Shown here piece by piece: positions 10,176 through 22,709 of a DNA stretch of 64,000 nucleotides. The DNA is taken from positions 2,418,001 through 2,482,000 of the forward strand of contig OY744473.1 of NCBI GenBank assembly GCA_963556145.1, read 5' to 3'. The position numbers and the translations under genes were made by a program. Position 1 is the first letter of the stretch; every line of letters starts with the position of its first letter. The notes below the pieces were generated by a model. It did no database searches. It was given only the letters and a program-made list of their open reading frames with translations, and had not been told where the DNA came from. The stretch comes from Hygrocybe punicea. Its lineage: Eukaryota > Basidiomycota > Agaricomycetes > Agaricales > Hygrophoraceae.

Positions 10176-11488
10176 TTACGTGTTGTGTGGAGAGTGAAGG
10201 TCACCGAATGAGTCTTTGAATCTGCCCGTGCATCGCACGTATTTTATTAGCTCTCTGATCTCTTTCGGTTCATTGAGGAGGTAGGTGAGGGAGGTGGCAT
10301 GAGTTCTTAACACGTTGACTAATGCGTGACATGGCACTCTATAACAGGGACATTCGAATAGGAAGTGGTAAATGTTTTATGTAGCGTGCTCGCATTTTGG
10401 ACATGTGTTGGTGTCGGATCTTTTTGTCTTGTGTAAGTATGAGTTGAGTGGAAGGTGGGTGGTGCAGATTTGTGTTATCAGGCTGGTCTGGGGACGTGTT
10501 AGGTTAGCTGAGGATTTTAGGAATTTGCTAATGGGGAAGTTAGGATCTATGCGTGTGAAGCGGACGTATCGTGGTGAGTGGCTCCAGTCCTCCTTCCATT
10601 GTTGTATTAGGTGTTTGATGAAGGTTGATTTGAGGGCTGAGGTGTTGGATGGAAAGTGGTGTGTGCGGAGTGGAGGTGGTAGGCAATGTCGTGGGCTGGA
10701 GAGTCCCCTTGCTGCTTTCTTGGCTTCGGCGTCAACTTTCTCGTTGCCCATGACCCCAGCGTGGCTTGAGACCCATTTGATAGCGATGGCGAGTAGATTG
10801 TTGGTGTCGATGAGTCGTTGCACTGCCTTATGGAAGATGTTTATGGTGTGCTGCCCTGAACGGGCACTGTTCGAGGTTAGGGCACAGATGGTGGACTGGC
10901 ATCTATATAAATAGAGACATTACGTAGCGTAGATTCGTGGCTTAGGAGGTGTAGCGCTAGAGTGCCCGCTACGTTCTCCGCATTGTGGTGGTCTTCACTG
11001 GAGCCAAGATGAAAACGTAAGATTTTTGGTCATGTTTGTCCTGTTCTGTATAGCATCACTGCCACTCCTACTCCACTGTCGATGGTAGAACCGTCGGTGT
11101 ATATTTTTATATTGGCGGCGTCGGTGTCGTGTAGCCTAATGGAGTCTTCTCTCGTGGCCGGGATGGAGGTGTGGATTGAGTGGCATGTGTCTGGGTGCGG
11201 AGATGATGGGGAGATTGGCTCTATGTCGTCTGGGTCGATACAATAGAGGTGAGTGAGTAGGTGGAGGGGAGATTTGTGTTTGGATACAAGATGTCTAGCG
11301 CATTTTCTTGTAGGTTTGTGTAGGGGGTGTGACGCTGGTAGAGCCACTATCCTGACAATTGATCTGTGGCAAACTTTTTGCATTAGTAAGTCGATAGGGA
11401 GGGTGTCAGCATGTAGGTCCAGCAGGTCGTTCGGGGTTGTCCTTAAGGCTCCCGTGATGGGGATCAAAGCGATCCATTGGACCCTAGT
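10176..11488 (-). pseudogene. LINE ORF2, RNase H and C-terminal part
   Basis: RNase H signatures are clear: IYTDGSTIDSGVGVAV (first catalytic Asp), later KWVSSHAGVMGNEKVD (His and Asp region), followed by RPQTSLITQICTTHLPLNSY and a CPKC knuckle with HFLFECP, the usual end of basidiomycete Tad elements. Defects: TGA at 11030 where the sequence resumes PKILRFHLGS in the same frame; a one-base shift near 10905; TAA at 10377 followed in frame by YHFLFECP to the true end at 10176. The upstream side joins codon-perfectly to the reverse transcriptase part across the insertion at 11489-12635. Confidence 0.8.
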
Positions 11489-12635
11489 TACGAGTTCTTT
11501 TAATTTATTAAAAGACTCGTTCTTTATCAGACCTGGTTCAGTGAGGGTTCGTAATTAATGAAGTTGATCGTATGTAGGGGACTTTTTTTTTTGGTAAAAG
11601 ATATGATTCTACTTGTTATACTGAAAAATAACATGTGGTCCAAGCCATGTGTGGACAAGCTTACATAAGCATCCAAATATGGGTTGCCTCAGAAAAGACA
11701 CATTACCTTCAAATTATATTCAAAATATTCATACTGACTTCAATTCTTATTGGAATCAGCTGAAAATTGAACTGCTGACTAATATAACCATTTCGGGCAA
11801 GGTGTGACAGTCACATGTGACCAATCTAACCATATAAGGCAATTTCTGATATTGTATAGCAAATTTTTTACTGATCACAATGGTGACAGTCACATGTGAC
11901 CAGTCTAACCATATAAGGCAATTTTACACTATAAATGCTAAATTTTGAGCTGATCACAGGAGTTATAGTCACATGTGACCACTATTACTATATATGGAAA
12001 TATCAGCCATATAAGCAGAAATGAGCTTAACTCAGATAATATACTGATATTTTTACTTAAAACATAAAATTCAATGTGATATTGCCATATATATACATTA
12101 TCTTATATGCTAATTTATTTCAAGCAAAATTATGGTGTTCATAATAATCATACAAACAAAAATCCAATAAAAGAAAAAAGACTTTGTTCTTGCCATATGT
12201 AACATTAGCCCAATCATCAAGCACAGCTGTCTTCATGTTGTCATCTGTTGTACAGCATAGAAGGTCCTGGAGAAGGTAAGTCAATTATTATCATAATGTT
12301 TAGGAGGCAGTTGTATTTGACAGTTGACCTATTGCCTCCTCAACATTTCTTTTTTGGCTGAGAATATTATATAATGATACAGCACAGAAGACATGACAGT
12401 AAGAGAGGAGGTTGATGAACACTCAAGACACTTTATGTAGTTTTATTTTTTCTACTTTTCATGTTGCTGAGGTGAGAGATGGGCTTATTAGAATAATTGG
12501 CAGTATACAACATATGCTATGTATCTTATACCATATGTAACATGCTTTATGCAATTGTTTACTTCATCATGGAAGTGGAGAGGGGAAAAAAAGAACTCAT
12601 TCATGCCATGCGCAGCACTGGCCCACTAAACAAGT
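11489..12635 (+). mobile_element. Non-autonomous Helitron2-like element (1147 bp) in the LINE
   Basis: The 5' end starts TACGAGTTCTTTTAATTTAT with its hairpin; the 3' end is AAGAACTCATTCATGCC, hairpin, CCCACTAAACAAGT. Excising 11489-12635 leaves the LINE codons for R-E-L-T-R-V-Q-W in frame with no duplicated bases, between two Ts. The interior carries three GTCACATGTGAC palindromes and no coding sequence. It is more diverged from the copies at 50 and 56 kb than those are from each other. Confidence 0.85.
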
Positions 12636-13849
12636 TAGTTCTCGCATAGCTCTCACTGACCCCCTCCTGTGGGAGCTGTTGGCCGGTTTGTGTATCGGGG
12701 TGTACCAGACGTCTACGGCGTAGGTCATTTTTGGGATGGCAACCGCTGTGTAGAGCCGTCGCATGAGCTTCCTTGGTATTCCCGATTTTGGTTGCGCTAA
12801 TCTTCGGAATAAGTGAATCCACTTGGTGGTCTTGGCTATTGCGTTTTCCCTTTGTTCATGCCAGCGTAAGTTTTGGTCCATGATGATCCCTAAGAATCGG
12901 TGCGTTTTAACAGGTTTGATAATAGTTTCATTTAGGAGTAGAGAGGGTCTGTCTATGTCACTGCGTTGTGAGAAGTCGATTAGCGTGAATTTAGTCGTTT
13001 CGAATTTGGAATTGTGATCTTTTGACCAGGTGTAGGGGGCGCCCCGCCTTGTTTGGTCATGATCTTTTTGATTAGTTCATTGGTTTCTGTAAAGTTTCTG
13101 CCTTCTACGTATAAGGCCGCGTCATCGATGAAGGCTACAGCTAGTTCATGTTGACCTGTAGGTATCTCAAGCAAGTCAGCATTGTAGAATAGATAGATAA
13201 TCATGGAAATAGGGTCACCCTGTCCTATGCCATTTTTTAGGTGGATCGGGTCGGATACAAAATCGTCGAAAGTCAGCCGGGTTGTTCGATCATTCAGCAG
13301 GTTGCCAATAAAGAGGACTAGGACTTCTGGTATCTGCCTTTTGCGCAGGTTGTGGAGGAGGTGGTCGGTGACTGCGTTTGGGAAGGCGCCTTTGATATCT
13401 AAGTATAGTATGGCTGCTACCCGTTTGTTTCGCCAGGCATGCTTTATGCGATGTACAAGGACATGCATGGAGTTGGTCGTCGTTCATCCTGGTCGTCCTC
13501 TGAAGTGGTGGGGGGGTAGGAGTTGGTGTTCATCGGCTAGGTGGGTGATGACTTCTGAAATGATAGATGTTAGCAATTTAGGGAGCGTGTTTAGTAGGAC
13601 TATTGGACGGTAAGCTTTGGGGATATCATATCTGGGCTTATCTGGTTTGCGAAGCGTGCAGGTGATGGAGTCTTTCCAGGGGTCGTGGTAGATGTTGAGT
13701 GAGAGTATGGCATTGAAGATGGCGTGAATGCGGTCGATAATGATGGTCAAGGTTTCCTTGAGTACAGCGTTCGGGATACCGTCAGGACCGTGAGCTTTGT
13801 AGGGGTGGATTTTCGCAATGTGTCTTGCGATTGTTTCTTTGGAGAGCGA
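12636..13849 (-). pseudogene. LINE ORF2, reverse transcriptase part
   Basis: RT motifs in order: YKAHGPDGIPNAVLK, then FRGRPG, LYLDIKGAFPNAV, NGIGQGDPISM and the catalytic box AFIDDAAL, followed by WSKDHNSKFE and a thumb-like HRFLGIIMDQNLRW. A TGA at 13484 replaces the residue after GRPG (Arg in related elements) and the frame continues TTTNSMHVL. A one-base shift occurs in a C run near 13035. The N-terminal residues join at the Copia target site to a piece of ORF1, so the endonuclease and linker are deleted. Confidence 0.8.
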
Positions 13850-14076
13850 TATTGAAATAAACTGGTAGGAGGTCACTGTGAATACTGATATATTGTGTGA
13901 TACAAAACTACACTACTTACCTGGTAGGAGGTCACTGTGAATACTGAGGATACACAGTGAGCTCCCCACCAGGTTTGACCGCTTTGGGACAAATAGGTAC
14001 AAACAATCAGCCACAATCTTCGAAATCTACTAAGTCCATACTCTCTTGTGGTAGAGTGGCTCATCACAACCTAACA
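13850..14076 (-). repeat. Copia 3' LTR (227 bp)
   Basis: Read on the minus strand it begins TGTTAGGTTGTGATG and ends TTTCAATA. It is 59 bp longer than the 5' LTR because 26 bp (TGGTAGGAGGTCACTGTGAA and the next six bases) are repeated with 33 bp of new sequence between the copies. Elsewhere the LTRs look identical, which implies a fairly young insertion. Confidence 0.9.
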
Positions 14077-14085
14077 CTCCCTCTT
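14077..14085 (-). other. Copia polypurine tract
   Basis: Minus strand AAGAGGGAG directly before the TGTTAGG of the 3' LTR, the expected plus-strand primer site. Confidence 0.75.
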
Positions 14086-16455
14086 GATCAGGCAACTCTA
14101 CAAGTTTCTCAATCCCAACATTTCCACCATAGCAATCACCTTAGGCCGGCCAAGAGCTTTAGTCAAGATGTCTGCAGGCATATCATCTGTCCTGACATGC
14201 ATCACATTAATGTTGCCCTTCTCCACTTCATCACGCAACCAGTAGAACCGCAGATCCAAGTGTTTCATGCGTCCATGATGCTCAGGGTTCTTGGCAACAG
14301 ATAGCGTAGATTGGTTGTCAATGAGAAGTGGTGAGGAGGTGGTGATGGTGTATCCCAGTTCAGTGAACAGATTCCGCAACCAAAGGATTTCCTGGCCAGC
14401 AGAGGTTGATGCAACATACTCTGCTTCTGTGGTTGACAGCGCAACAATCCCTTGAAGCTTGCTTGACCAGCTGATTGCACCAGTGCCCATCTTCACCACA
14501 TAACCACTTGTGGATCGTCCATTGTCAGGATTACCACCATGGTCTGCATCAGTGTAAGTGGTGAACAATTGAGTGGATGTGGGGTCAGGTGCATTGGTAA
14601 GCTTGAGGTCAAGAGTGCCTTTGAGGTAGCAGAAGAGATGCTTCACTGCTTTCCAGTGGGTCATTCCAGGATTCTTGTTGAACCGGGCAAGTACACCAAC
14701 AGCATAGGCAATGTCAGGACGAGTAGCAGTGGCAAGATACATCAATGCACCAACTGCTTGGAGGTATGGAACAGCACGCATCTCCTCAATGTCTTTGGAG
14801 GACGTAGGAGACATGTCATTGCTGAGTTTCAAGCCAGGATCCATGGGAGTGCTGAGTGAGTTGCAATCAGAGAGTCCAAAGCGTTCCAGCAGTGTGAGAA
14901 TGTACTGGCGCTCAGAAAGTGATAGAGTGCGCTTGGATCTGTCTCTGATGATTTCAACACCCAACAGCCATGACGTGGGTCCCAGTTCTCTGAGCTTGAA
15001 GTGCAACTTGAGTTCTGCAATGACCTGATTGATTTTCTCCTTGGACTTGCAGGCAATGGTCATGTCATCAATAAAGACTGGGATGATGATGCACATGTCC
15101 TCCTTGCCATAAATCCAGATGCTGTGTTCACAAACAATCCTCCTGAAGCCCATGGACTCCAACACTGCATTGAGCTTCTTGTGCCAGCATCTTCCAGCCT
15201 GTTTGAGCCCATAGAGTGACTTCTGCAAATGCCAGACCCAATCATTGCCCTTCTCAACAAATCCCTCTGGCTGGCGCATGTAGACTTCTTCCTCAAGGGT
15301 TCCATTGAGAAATGCAGATGAAATATCTACACTCTCCAAGTGGAGATCCTCAAGTGCAGCCAATGCCAGGATGGCGCGTAAAGCAGCCCATTTTGGAGTA
15401 GGAGCAAATGTTTCAGTGAAATCAAAGCCTGGGCGTTGCGAATATCCTTGGGCCACCAATCTCCCTTTGCGACGCTCAATAGATCCATCAGCATTCTTTT
15501 TGACTTTGAACACCCAGCGGCTGCCAATAGCTTTGCGGCCAGGTGGAAGCTGAACCAGATCAAAGGTGCCATTCTCAATCAAGGCCTGAATCTCATCTAG
15601 AGCAGCTTTGTGCCAGAGTTTCCTCTCCTCTTCTGGGCGAGACATTGCTTCAGCATAGGAGTTTGGCTCTCCATCATGATTGACTGTCTTGCATGCCCAC
15701 TCAGAGGTATTGAATGCATATTCAACTGCTTGATCCCAAGTCAAGTAGGCATGATGTTGGCCTTCTGTGACAAAAGCCAGACCTGCTCTGACAGCATCAG
15801 CATATTCCAGTTCATCATCACTTTCATCTCTGGGCAGGAGATCGAGTTCATCATCACTGCTTGAGTCATGTACAGATGTAGTTGATGGAGTTGAAGTTGA
15901 AGCTGGAGCTGGAGCTGGCGCTGGATTTACAGGAGGCATAAGCAAGGGATCAGGAGTGGGTGTAGCTGAAGATGGGGGAGGAGTTTGAGGTAGGGGCACA
16001 GGCTGAGTGAAGTACTTTCTCTCTAGTGCAGATTCATTGAGGGAGCCTTGAGGACGACTGGACCTGGGGGGATTCGTGCGTTTGGGAGGTGGAAGAACAG
16101 GTGCTGGATTGCGAACAGGACCTACTGGAGGAGCAGCAGGAAGTGGAACACCAGGTGCAGGATCATTTTCAGTTACAAGTTCTTTTAATTTATTAAAAGA
16201 CTCGTTCTTTATCAGACCTGGTTCAGTGAGGGTTCGTAATTACCTTGCTTGCAAGGTCGCTGAACCCACCAAAAAAAACCGCATCAGGTGTGGATATCGT
16301 AAATAAATGTAAATAACGTCTTTTGCTCCCCTAAGTCCGCCCTGGGCCCCAAGGGCTTAAGGTTTCGGGAGTGACGGTTCATACTAAAGCCCTCAGCCGT
16401 GTCATTTACACCCGACCCACAGCCCTCCCCTCCGCCAATCGCGAAATCTTGGTTC

Positions 16456-19400
16456 ATGTCGTTCAACTCGTCCTTCTTCACTCCGCCTCCCCTCTCTTGC
16501 CATCCAGCAAACGAAACCCTCGCACTCACCGCATCCCACTTGCGCCATCTCACCGTCAGGCAGCTCTTGGTCGCCGCCCGTGGCTCTCTTCAATTCGGTC
16601 GCCACCAACGAACGAGAGCGGCCATCATAGCTCGTATCCTGCAGATGGGATCCAATGCCCTCTTAGAACGGATCGCGGAGCTCGCACGCAACCAAGAAAG
16701 AGACGCGTTGGACGCGTTGGGAAACGCCCGCCTTCGGAGGAAACGTAAGGCGGAAGAAGCTTACGAGTCCCGAAAACAACGATTGATGCTCGATCGTACC
16801 CCATCCCATGGTCATCCAAATCTTTTTCTCAATCTGCCAAATCAATCAGAAACACACGAATGCTATAGACAATTCTTCGAAGCCACTTCAAACCAAGCAG
16901 TGCTCCAGGGGATCTGCGCCATCTGCGCTCGCGAGGTGATGGTGGCCGAAGATGGCTTGTGTCATCTTCGTCTTTGCGACTTGCCCAATTCACATCGATT
17001 GATCCCCAAGAAACCCCATCCGCAACATGAACTGTTTCATGGACGGCTGCTTTCACCAGAGGCTGTCCAACCGGGCGCAACGGTCGACGACACGTGGTTG
17101 AAGGCGTGTAACAAATGTGTTGCTTCGCTTAAGACCGCGCAGGATAAACCTCCTGCCTTCTCACTCGCAAACACCCTTTGGATCGGTGGAATCCCTCACG
17201 AATTAAACAAGCTCAGCTTTTCTGAACAGCTGCTTGTCGCGATTCTTTATCCAAGGGTTTATGTATTCAAGGTCTTTCCAAAAAAATTTTCACCTAACAT
17301 CGATGAACGTTCGTTACAACGGGCAATGAGAGGATCCGTCACTACCTACGAGCTTGATGTGGAGGGTGCTGCAGCCATGCTGAAAGGTGACCTCTTACCA
17401 CGCAAACCGCAAATACTTGCCAAAGTTTTGTCCATTACTTTCGTGGGCGCGGAACTGGCGCCAAGAACATGGTTGCGGTCGACATTCAGGGTCCGACGGC
17501 ATGTCGTTCACGACGCACTCCAATGGCTAAAGACCCACAATCCTAAATATTACGGCGCTGTCGACATTTCCCAGTCGAACCTTTCGGAGTTGCCGGAAGA
17601 CGATGTGCCTGATGAGATCCTGGGCCTGGTTCGACATTCCACGGATTTGGGACAGCTTAATGAAGAAAATGGTGGCTATTTGCCCACACATGATGACCCT
17701 CTTGCCAGTGAAATATTTTTCCCGTCTTGTCTTTCGACACACTCACGTATCTTAATCTCTTTTACCAGCGGATTCATCAGCATCCTTTCCCCGAAATCAA
17801 GTCACCTCGGAACAAGGAGATGAAGGTGTGTCTTTTTGGGCGGCCGTCTTTCACCAACCACTTCATTCATCTCTCCCCTCAGGCCCCGAAGTATTTCCTA
17901 TGCACTTTTCAGGAGCCATTGATATGGACCTCACGAAAATGAACAGTACCGAAATGATGATGTGGGGCCTGGCAAATCTGTGGAAGGACGGAAAAGAAGG
18001 CGGGTATGCAGTCAGATATGGACAGCAACCCGTCATGGACTTTGGCACCCCGTCTTCTGCCAATCGGTTTCCCTCTCGCGACGTTGCTTTAGACAAACCC
18101 AATTTTTTCGAGAAAGCATTTCCGTGTCTATATCCTTATGGTACTGGAGGTATCGAAGCCGACCGCAAGACCCAAATAGATTTCCGAGAACATATCCAAT
18201 GGTCACTGCAATATCATGACCGCCGGTTCCGACAACATCACATCTTTCCCTTTGTAGCGTTTGGGATCCTTCAACGCCGTCAAGCTCTAGCCTCTGCCCG
18301 AGTGCAGATGAAACGTGCAGACTTTCAACGAGAGGCACCTACATTGATGTCATTGACCCCGGAACGTCTCCAACACGCCGCGAAAGAGGAAAACGCGCAT
18401 CTGCCTGTTAGTGACCCCACCGTGAACAAAATCCGCAAACACGCCCACGGTGCCGTAAGCCGGGTCCAAGGTGCCGACCAAGCTCGCTACCAACTTCGAA
18501 GCCAAATTTGGTCCACGTCGTTGTATCATGGTCCACCTTCAGTCTGGATCACCATCAACCCTTCCGACCTTCATGATCCCCTCGTTCAAATCTTTGCAGG
18601 TGAAGAAATTGACTTGGACAACTTTGTCGCCTCCGCTGGTCCTGATAAAGAACAACGCGCGCGTAACGTTGCCAAAGATCCCTATGCGGCTGCTAAATTT
18701 TTCCATTTCACAATCCGTACCATCCTCGACAAGCTTTTTCAAATCAGAGTCGTCGATAATAAAGTCAAATCTTCAATGGGAATCCTGGGAGAGGTCACGG
18801 CATATTTTGGTGCCGTCGAGTCACAGGGACGTGCCACGTTGCACTTGCATCTGCTCGTGTGGCTGAAACATACACCTTCCTTCAACGAAATGGCTGACCT
18901 GCTTAAAGCAGAAGATTTTCGAGCACGAGTCACTCGGTACATCCAGGCGAATTTCCGGGCGAATTTACCTGGCCTGGAATCTGCTGAATCCATTAAACAG
19001 ATTCCTAAAGAAAAAGAAATCTCATATGGTCGACCACCTCATCCCCATCAACCAGATTATGCGAATACCTTGAAATCGTTCGAGTTGACGTTGGCCCGTA
19101 CTGAGCAGATTCATTCCTGTAGACTCCGACAATGTCTCGAGTATAACAAGGACGGCGTCCTTGTTTGCAAACGGAGAGCCCCCTTCGAAATCACTGCTGA
19201 TGATTATGTCACTGCAGAAGGTCATTGGGGATGCAAACGGCTTTATGGCTATGTTAACGGATGGGTCCCGGCAATTCTCGTTAACGTGCGTTGCAATAAT
19301 GATGGAAAACTCCTTACCAATGGTGGCGACACGAAGAACATTACATATTATGTCACAAGCTATGCAGCCAAGAAACAAGGCGGAGACTTGAATCTGTCTG

Positions 19401-22400
19401 CGGTCTTAGCGGACGCATACGCCTATCACATTGCTCATCCCAATCCCTCATACGTGGAAGATTTGCGATCTCAGCAGCGTCTGCTGCTCTTCCGACTCGT
19501 CCACGCAATCAACCGTGAACAACAGATCGCTGGACCCATGGCCATTACTTATCTGATGTCTTGGCCAGATGTTTACCGTTCTCATACGTATTCTTACATT
19601 TATTGGTCATCGTTCAGTGCTGCCCTCGTTGCTGCTTTCCCCCATTTAAAAAGGTGTGAAGCCCCAAGTCCTGTCATTCATCTTTAATAATCCCCTCCCG
19701 CAGCTACGATTGCAATTCCGCTCAAAGCCACACTGAAAATCTCGGTATCGACACCGACGTCGTCGTCCGTGCAAAAGCATTGGAGGTTCATGTCATCTTA
19801 GCTGCAATTCTATTCACGCTGACATAGTGATCTTAGGCTGGACCCGATACAGTGACACTCGATCTAGATGCTAATGGATCATTCTTCGCCAAGAGTCAAG
19901 TGACCGACTACCGTTGTCGTGGCCCGGCTTTAGAAACCTACAACGTCTTGGACTTTTTCGTAAACACCTATGAGATGGATGACCGCCGTGAAAGTGCTGT
20001 GCGTGACGACTCACAAAGTCGAGGCCGTCCCCGCAACTTACGGATCCCTTATCTTGCCACACACCCCAATAGCGCTCAGAGTTATCGTATACTCAGATCA
20101 GAAGGACACAGAAATCTTCCTGATATCGTAGGCCGTTGGTTCCCAAGCCGCGACAACGTTGACAAGGCACAGTACTATGCTGCGTCTATGCTGACCCTTC
20201 TGAAACCGTGGCGAGATCTCACAACAGACCTAAGACGTCCCAACCAATCTTGGGACGCTGCATTAAAAGACTTCCTCTCTAATGCCTCTCATCATGTACA
20301 CTTCGTTATGTCCTCAATCCAGTACTTCCATGAATGTGATCAAGCTGCGAAGAAAAACAAACCAGGCTCGATCATGATTCCAACACAAAGTGGTGACGAT
20401 GAAATGTGCCAAGACGAGTTCGAGCTGCCTGAAGCCGTCATCGGTTTAGAAGACGATCTCACCGAGGAGGACCTTCTCGCATTTAAAAACTCACAAATGT
20501 CCATAAAAGAGGAAATCAATGGCCGCCTCGCAGTGGAATCAGCTCGTAATGCAAACTTCTTTGATACAGATCAGACACTGTGGAAAACCAATCAGTTGTT
20601 CGCCAACAATGCTAGTGAACGAGCCATGGATGACTTGGTGAAATGGAGATCTTGTCTACAACAGGATGTCTTCAAAGCCAACCAAGCAGCAGCCCATATT
20701 GATCCACATCAATCCATGATGCCACCGCGAGCTCCGTGTGTCGAACCATGGCAAATGCAACTCTCTCCCGTCCCATCGCCCATTATGACTTCTTCCCTTG
20801 GCGAAATCAATGACGATCATCAACAGCCAGTGGCCCTTGGAGAGGATCAGCAACGCGCACATGACATCATCATGTGGCATTTGAAACAAACGTTGGCAGG
20901 TGCTCATCCACCGCCACTACGAATGGTGCTTTATGGAGAAGGCGGCACAGGGAAATCTGAGGTCATCCGCGCCGTCACTCATTCTTTTTCTAACATGCAC
21001 TTTTCACACTGGTTGCTCAAATCCGCATATACGGCGATCGCAGCATCGCTCATCGATGGAAAGACGACACACCACATCGCGCATATGTCACCCACCCGAA
21101 GAGGAGACGTGTCCGCTGGTATCAAGCACAAGCTACAAGAGTTTTGGAAACCGTATCAATACCTTTTTGTCGATGAATTTTCTATGATCAGTAAATCTTT
21201 CCTCAGTGACTTGTCCCGCAACATCTCAATTGGAAAAGCGGGTGAAATGGGGGCCTGTGATCACTCCTTTGGCGGTGTCAACGTCATCCTATGTGGTGAC
21301 CTCCATCAATTTCCTCCCGTCGCCACAAGCTCCTCCGAAGCACTTTTTCGTCAATCATGTAGTGCCGATAAGGTCGAGACTAAACTTGGTCGAAAAATCT
21401 ATGAAGAATTCAAAACCATCGTGATCTTGAAAACTCAGCGACGAGTGGTCGATCCTGTCTGGCGTGATTTTTTAAATCACCTGCGACATGGCGAAGTCCG
21501 ACAACATCATTTAAAAATGCTCCGAACTCTGATAATAGCTGAACCTCAATGCCTCCCAACGCAATTGGACGCACCTGAATGGCAAAACGCTGTCCTCATC
21601 ACACCAAGACACGCCGTGAGACGCCAATGGAATGCCGCTGCCATTCGAAAACATTGCAAAGAAACGGGCGAAAATCTTTATGTGATCACAGCAGAGGACA
21701 AAACACGAGGACGTCCCCTGACCCTACGTGAAAGAGTAGCATTAATAGGTCGTGAAGGAAGATTGTCCAATGCTCAAAAAGACTTGCCAGAAACTATAGA
21801 GATTGCGAAGGGCATGAAAGTGATGTTGACCACCAATATCGAGACCGACTTGGACATCACAAATGGGGCCCGGGGGGAAATCGTCGACATCATTCTCGAT
21901 CCCAATGAACCCGACCTAGACGTGAGACCTATCATCAACCTCAAGTATGCACCCACATGTATTCTCGTGAAACTAGATCGAACCCGCGCTAAGCCTTTAC
22001 CAGGCTTGCCTCCAGGAATCATTCCCATTGAACCTACAACAACCCGGATGAAGATCCTTGTGAAAGAAGGCTCGACGACCGTGACAAAGACGGTGCTCCG
22101 ACGACAGCTCCCTTTAACAGGAAGCTATGCATTCACAGATTACCGAGCACAAGGCCAGACGATCATATACATCTTCATCGACATCAAAAGCCCGCCTCCA
22201 CCTGGCTCGTTGAACTTGTTCAACCTCTACGTTGCGCTCTCCAGAAGCTCAGGACGATCTAACATTCGTCTTTTACGTGATTTTGATGACAACATCCTTT
22301 TGCAAGAACACGATCCTGCTCTCGCGGATGAGGATGCAAGACTCCAAGATTTAGCTGACCGAACAGGTCATTGGTGGGAGAAGTTGATTGAAACCACTGT

Positions 22401-22407
22401 TCATTAA
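16456..22407 (+). CDS. Helitron Rep-helicase (RepHel), intact, four exons, about 1929 aa
   Basis: Joins as exons to 17707, 17769-19653, 19704-19785 and 19837-22407; the three introns (61, 50, 51 nt) are GT-AG and restore one frame with no stop. Start is the first in-frame ATG. The N-terminus has a SAP-like LTVRQLLVAARGSLQFGRH and a charged helix, then a zinc-ribbon/DUF6570-like region (CAICAR, CNKC, ANTLWIGGIPHELNKLSF). The HUH endonuclease has TLHLHLLVWL and the two-tyrosine motif YVTSYAAKK, which nick and join single-stranded DNA during rolling-circle transposition. The C-terminus is a Pif1-type helicase: GEGGTGKS, VDEFSM, CGDLHQFPPV, TDYRAQGQT, YVALSRS. All key residues are present, so the protein could be active. 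Unlike the HeG type, no protease domain follows. Confidence 0.92.
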
Positions 22408-22709
22408 CTCATCGTACACCACGACTACCGTAAAAAAAATTTCATCCATCTCAATCCATGCTGATGAACTTTATTTCTCGAAATCAGGTTTTTAAGGTTG
22501 TCACAATCACCGCTGTCAAAAGTAGACCCTTCCGATCATTCAAACCAACAGCTTGACATCAACATGGAAAAAAAAAACCCCCAGATGCATTACCAGTGAA
22601 TGACGACGATGACGAGCCTGAAACTTACTAACAGAATGGAGCATTGTGGCGTCGACCGATCCAGCGCTATATAGATGAAAACAGACACAAGCACCCCTCA
22701 AAAAAAACT

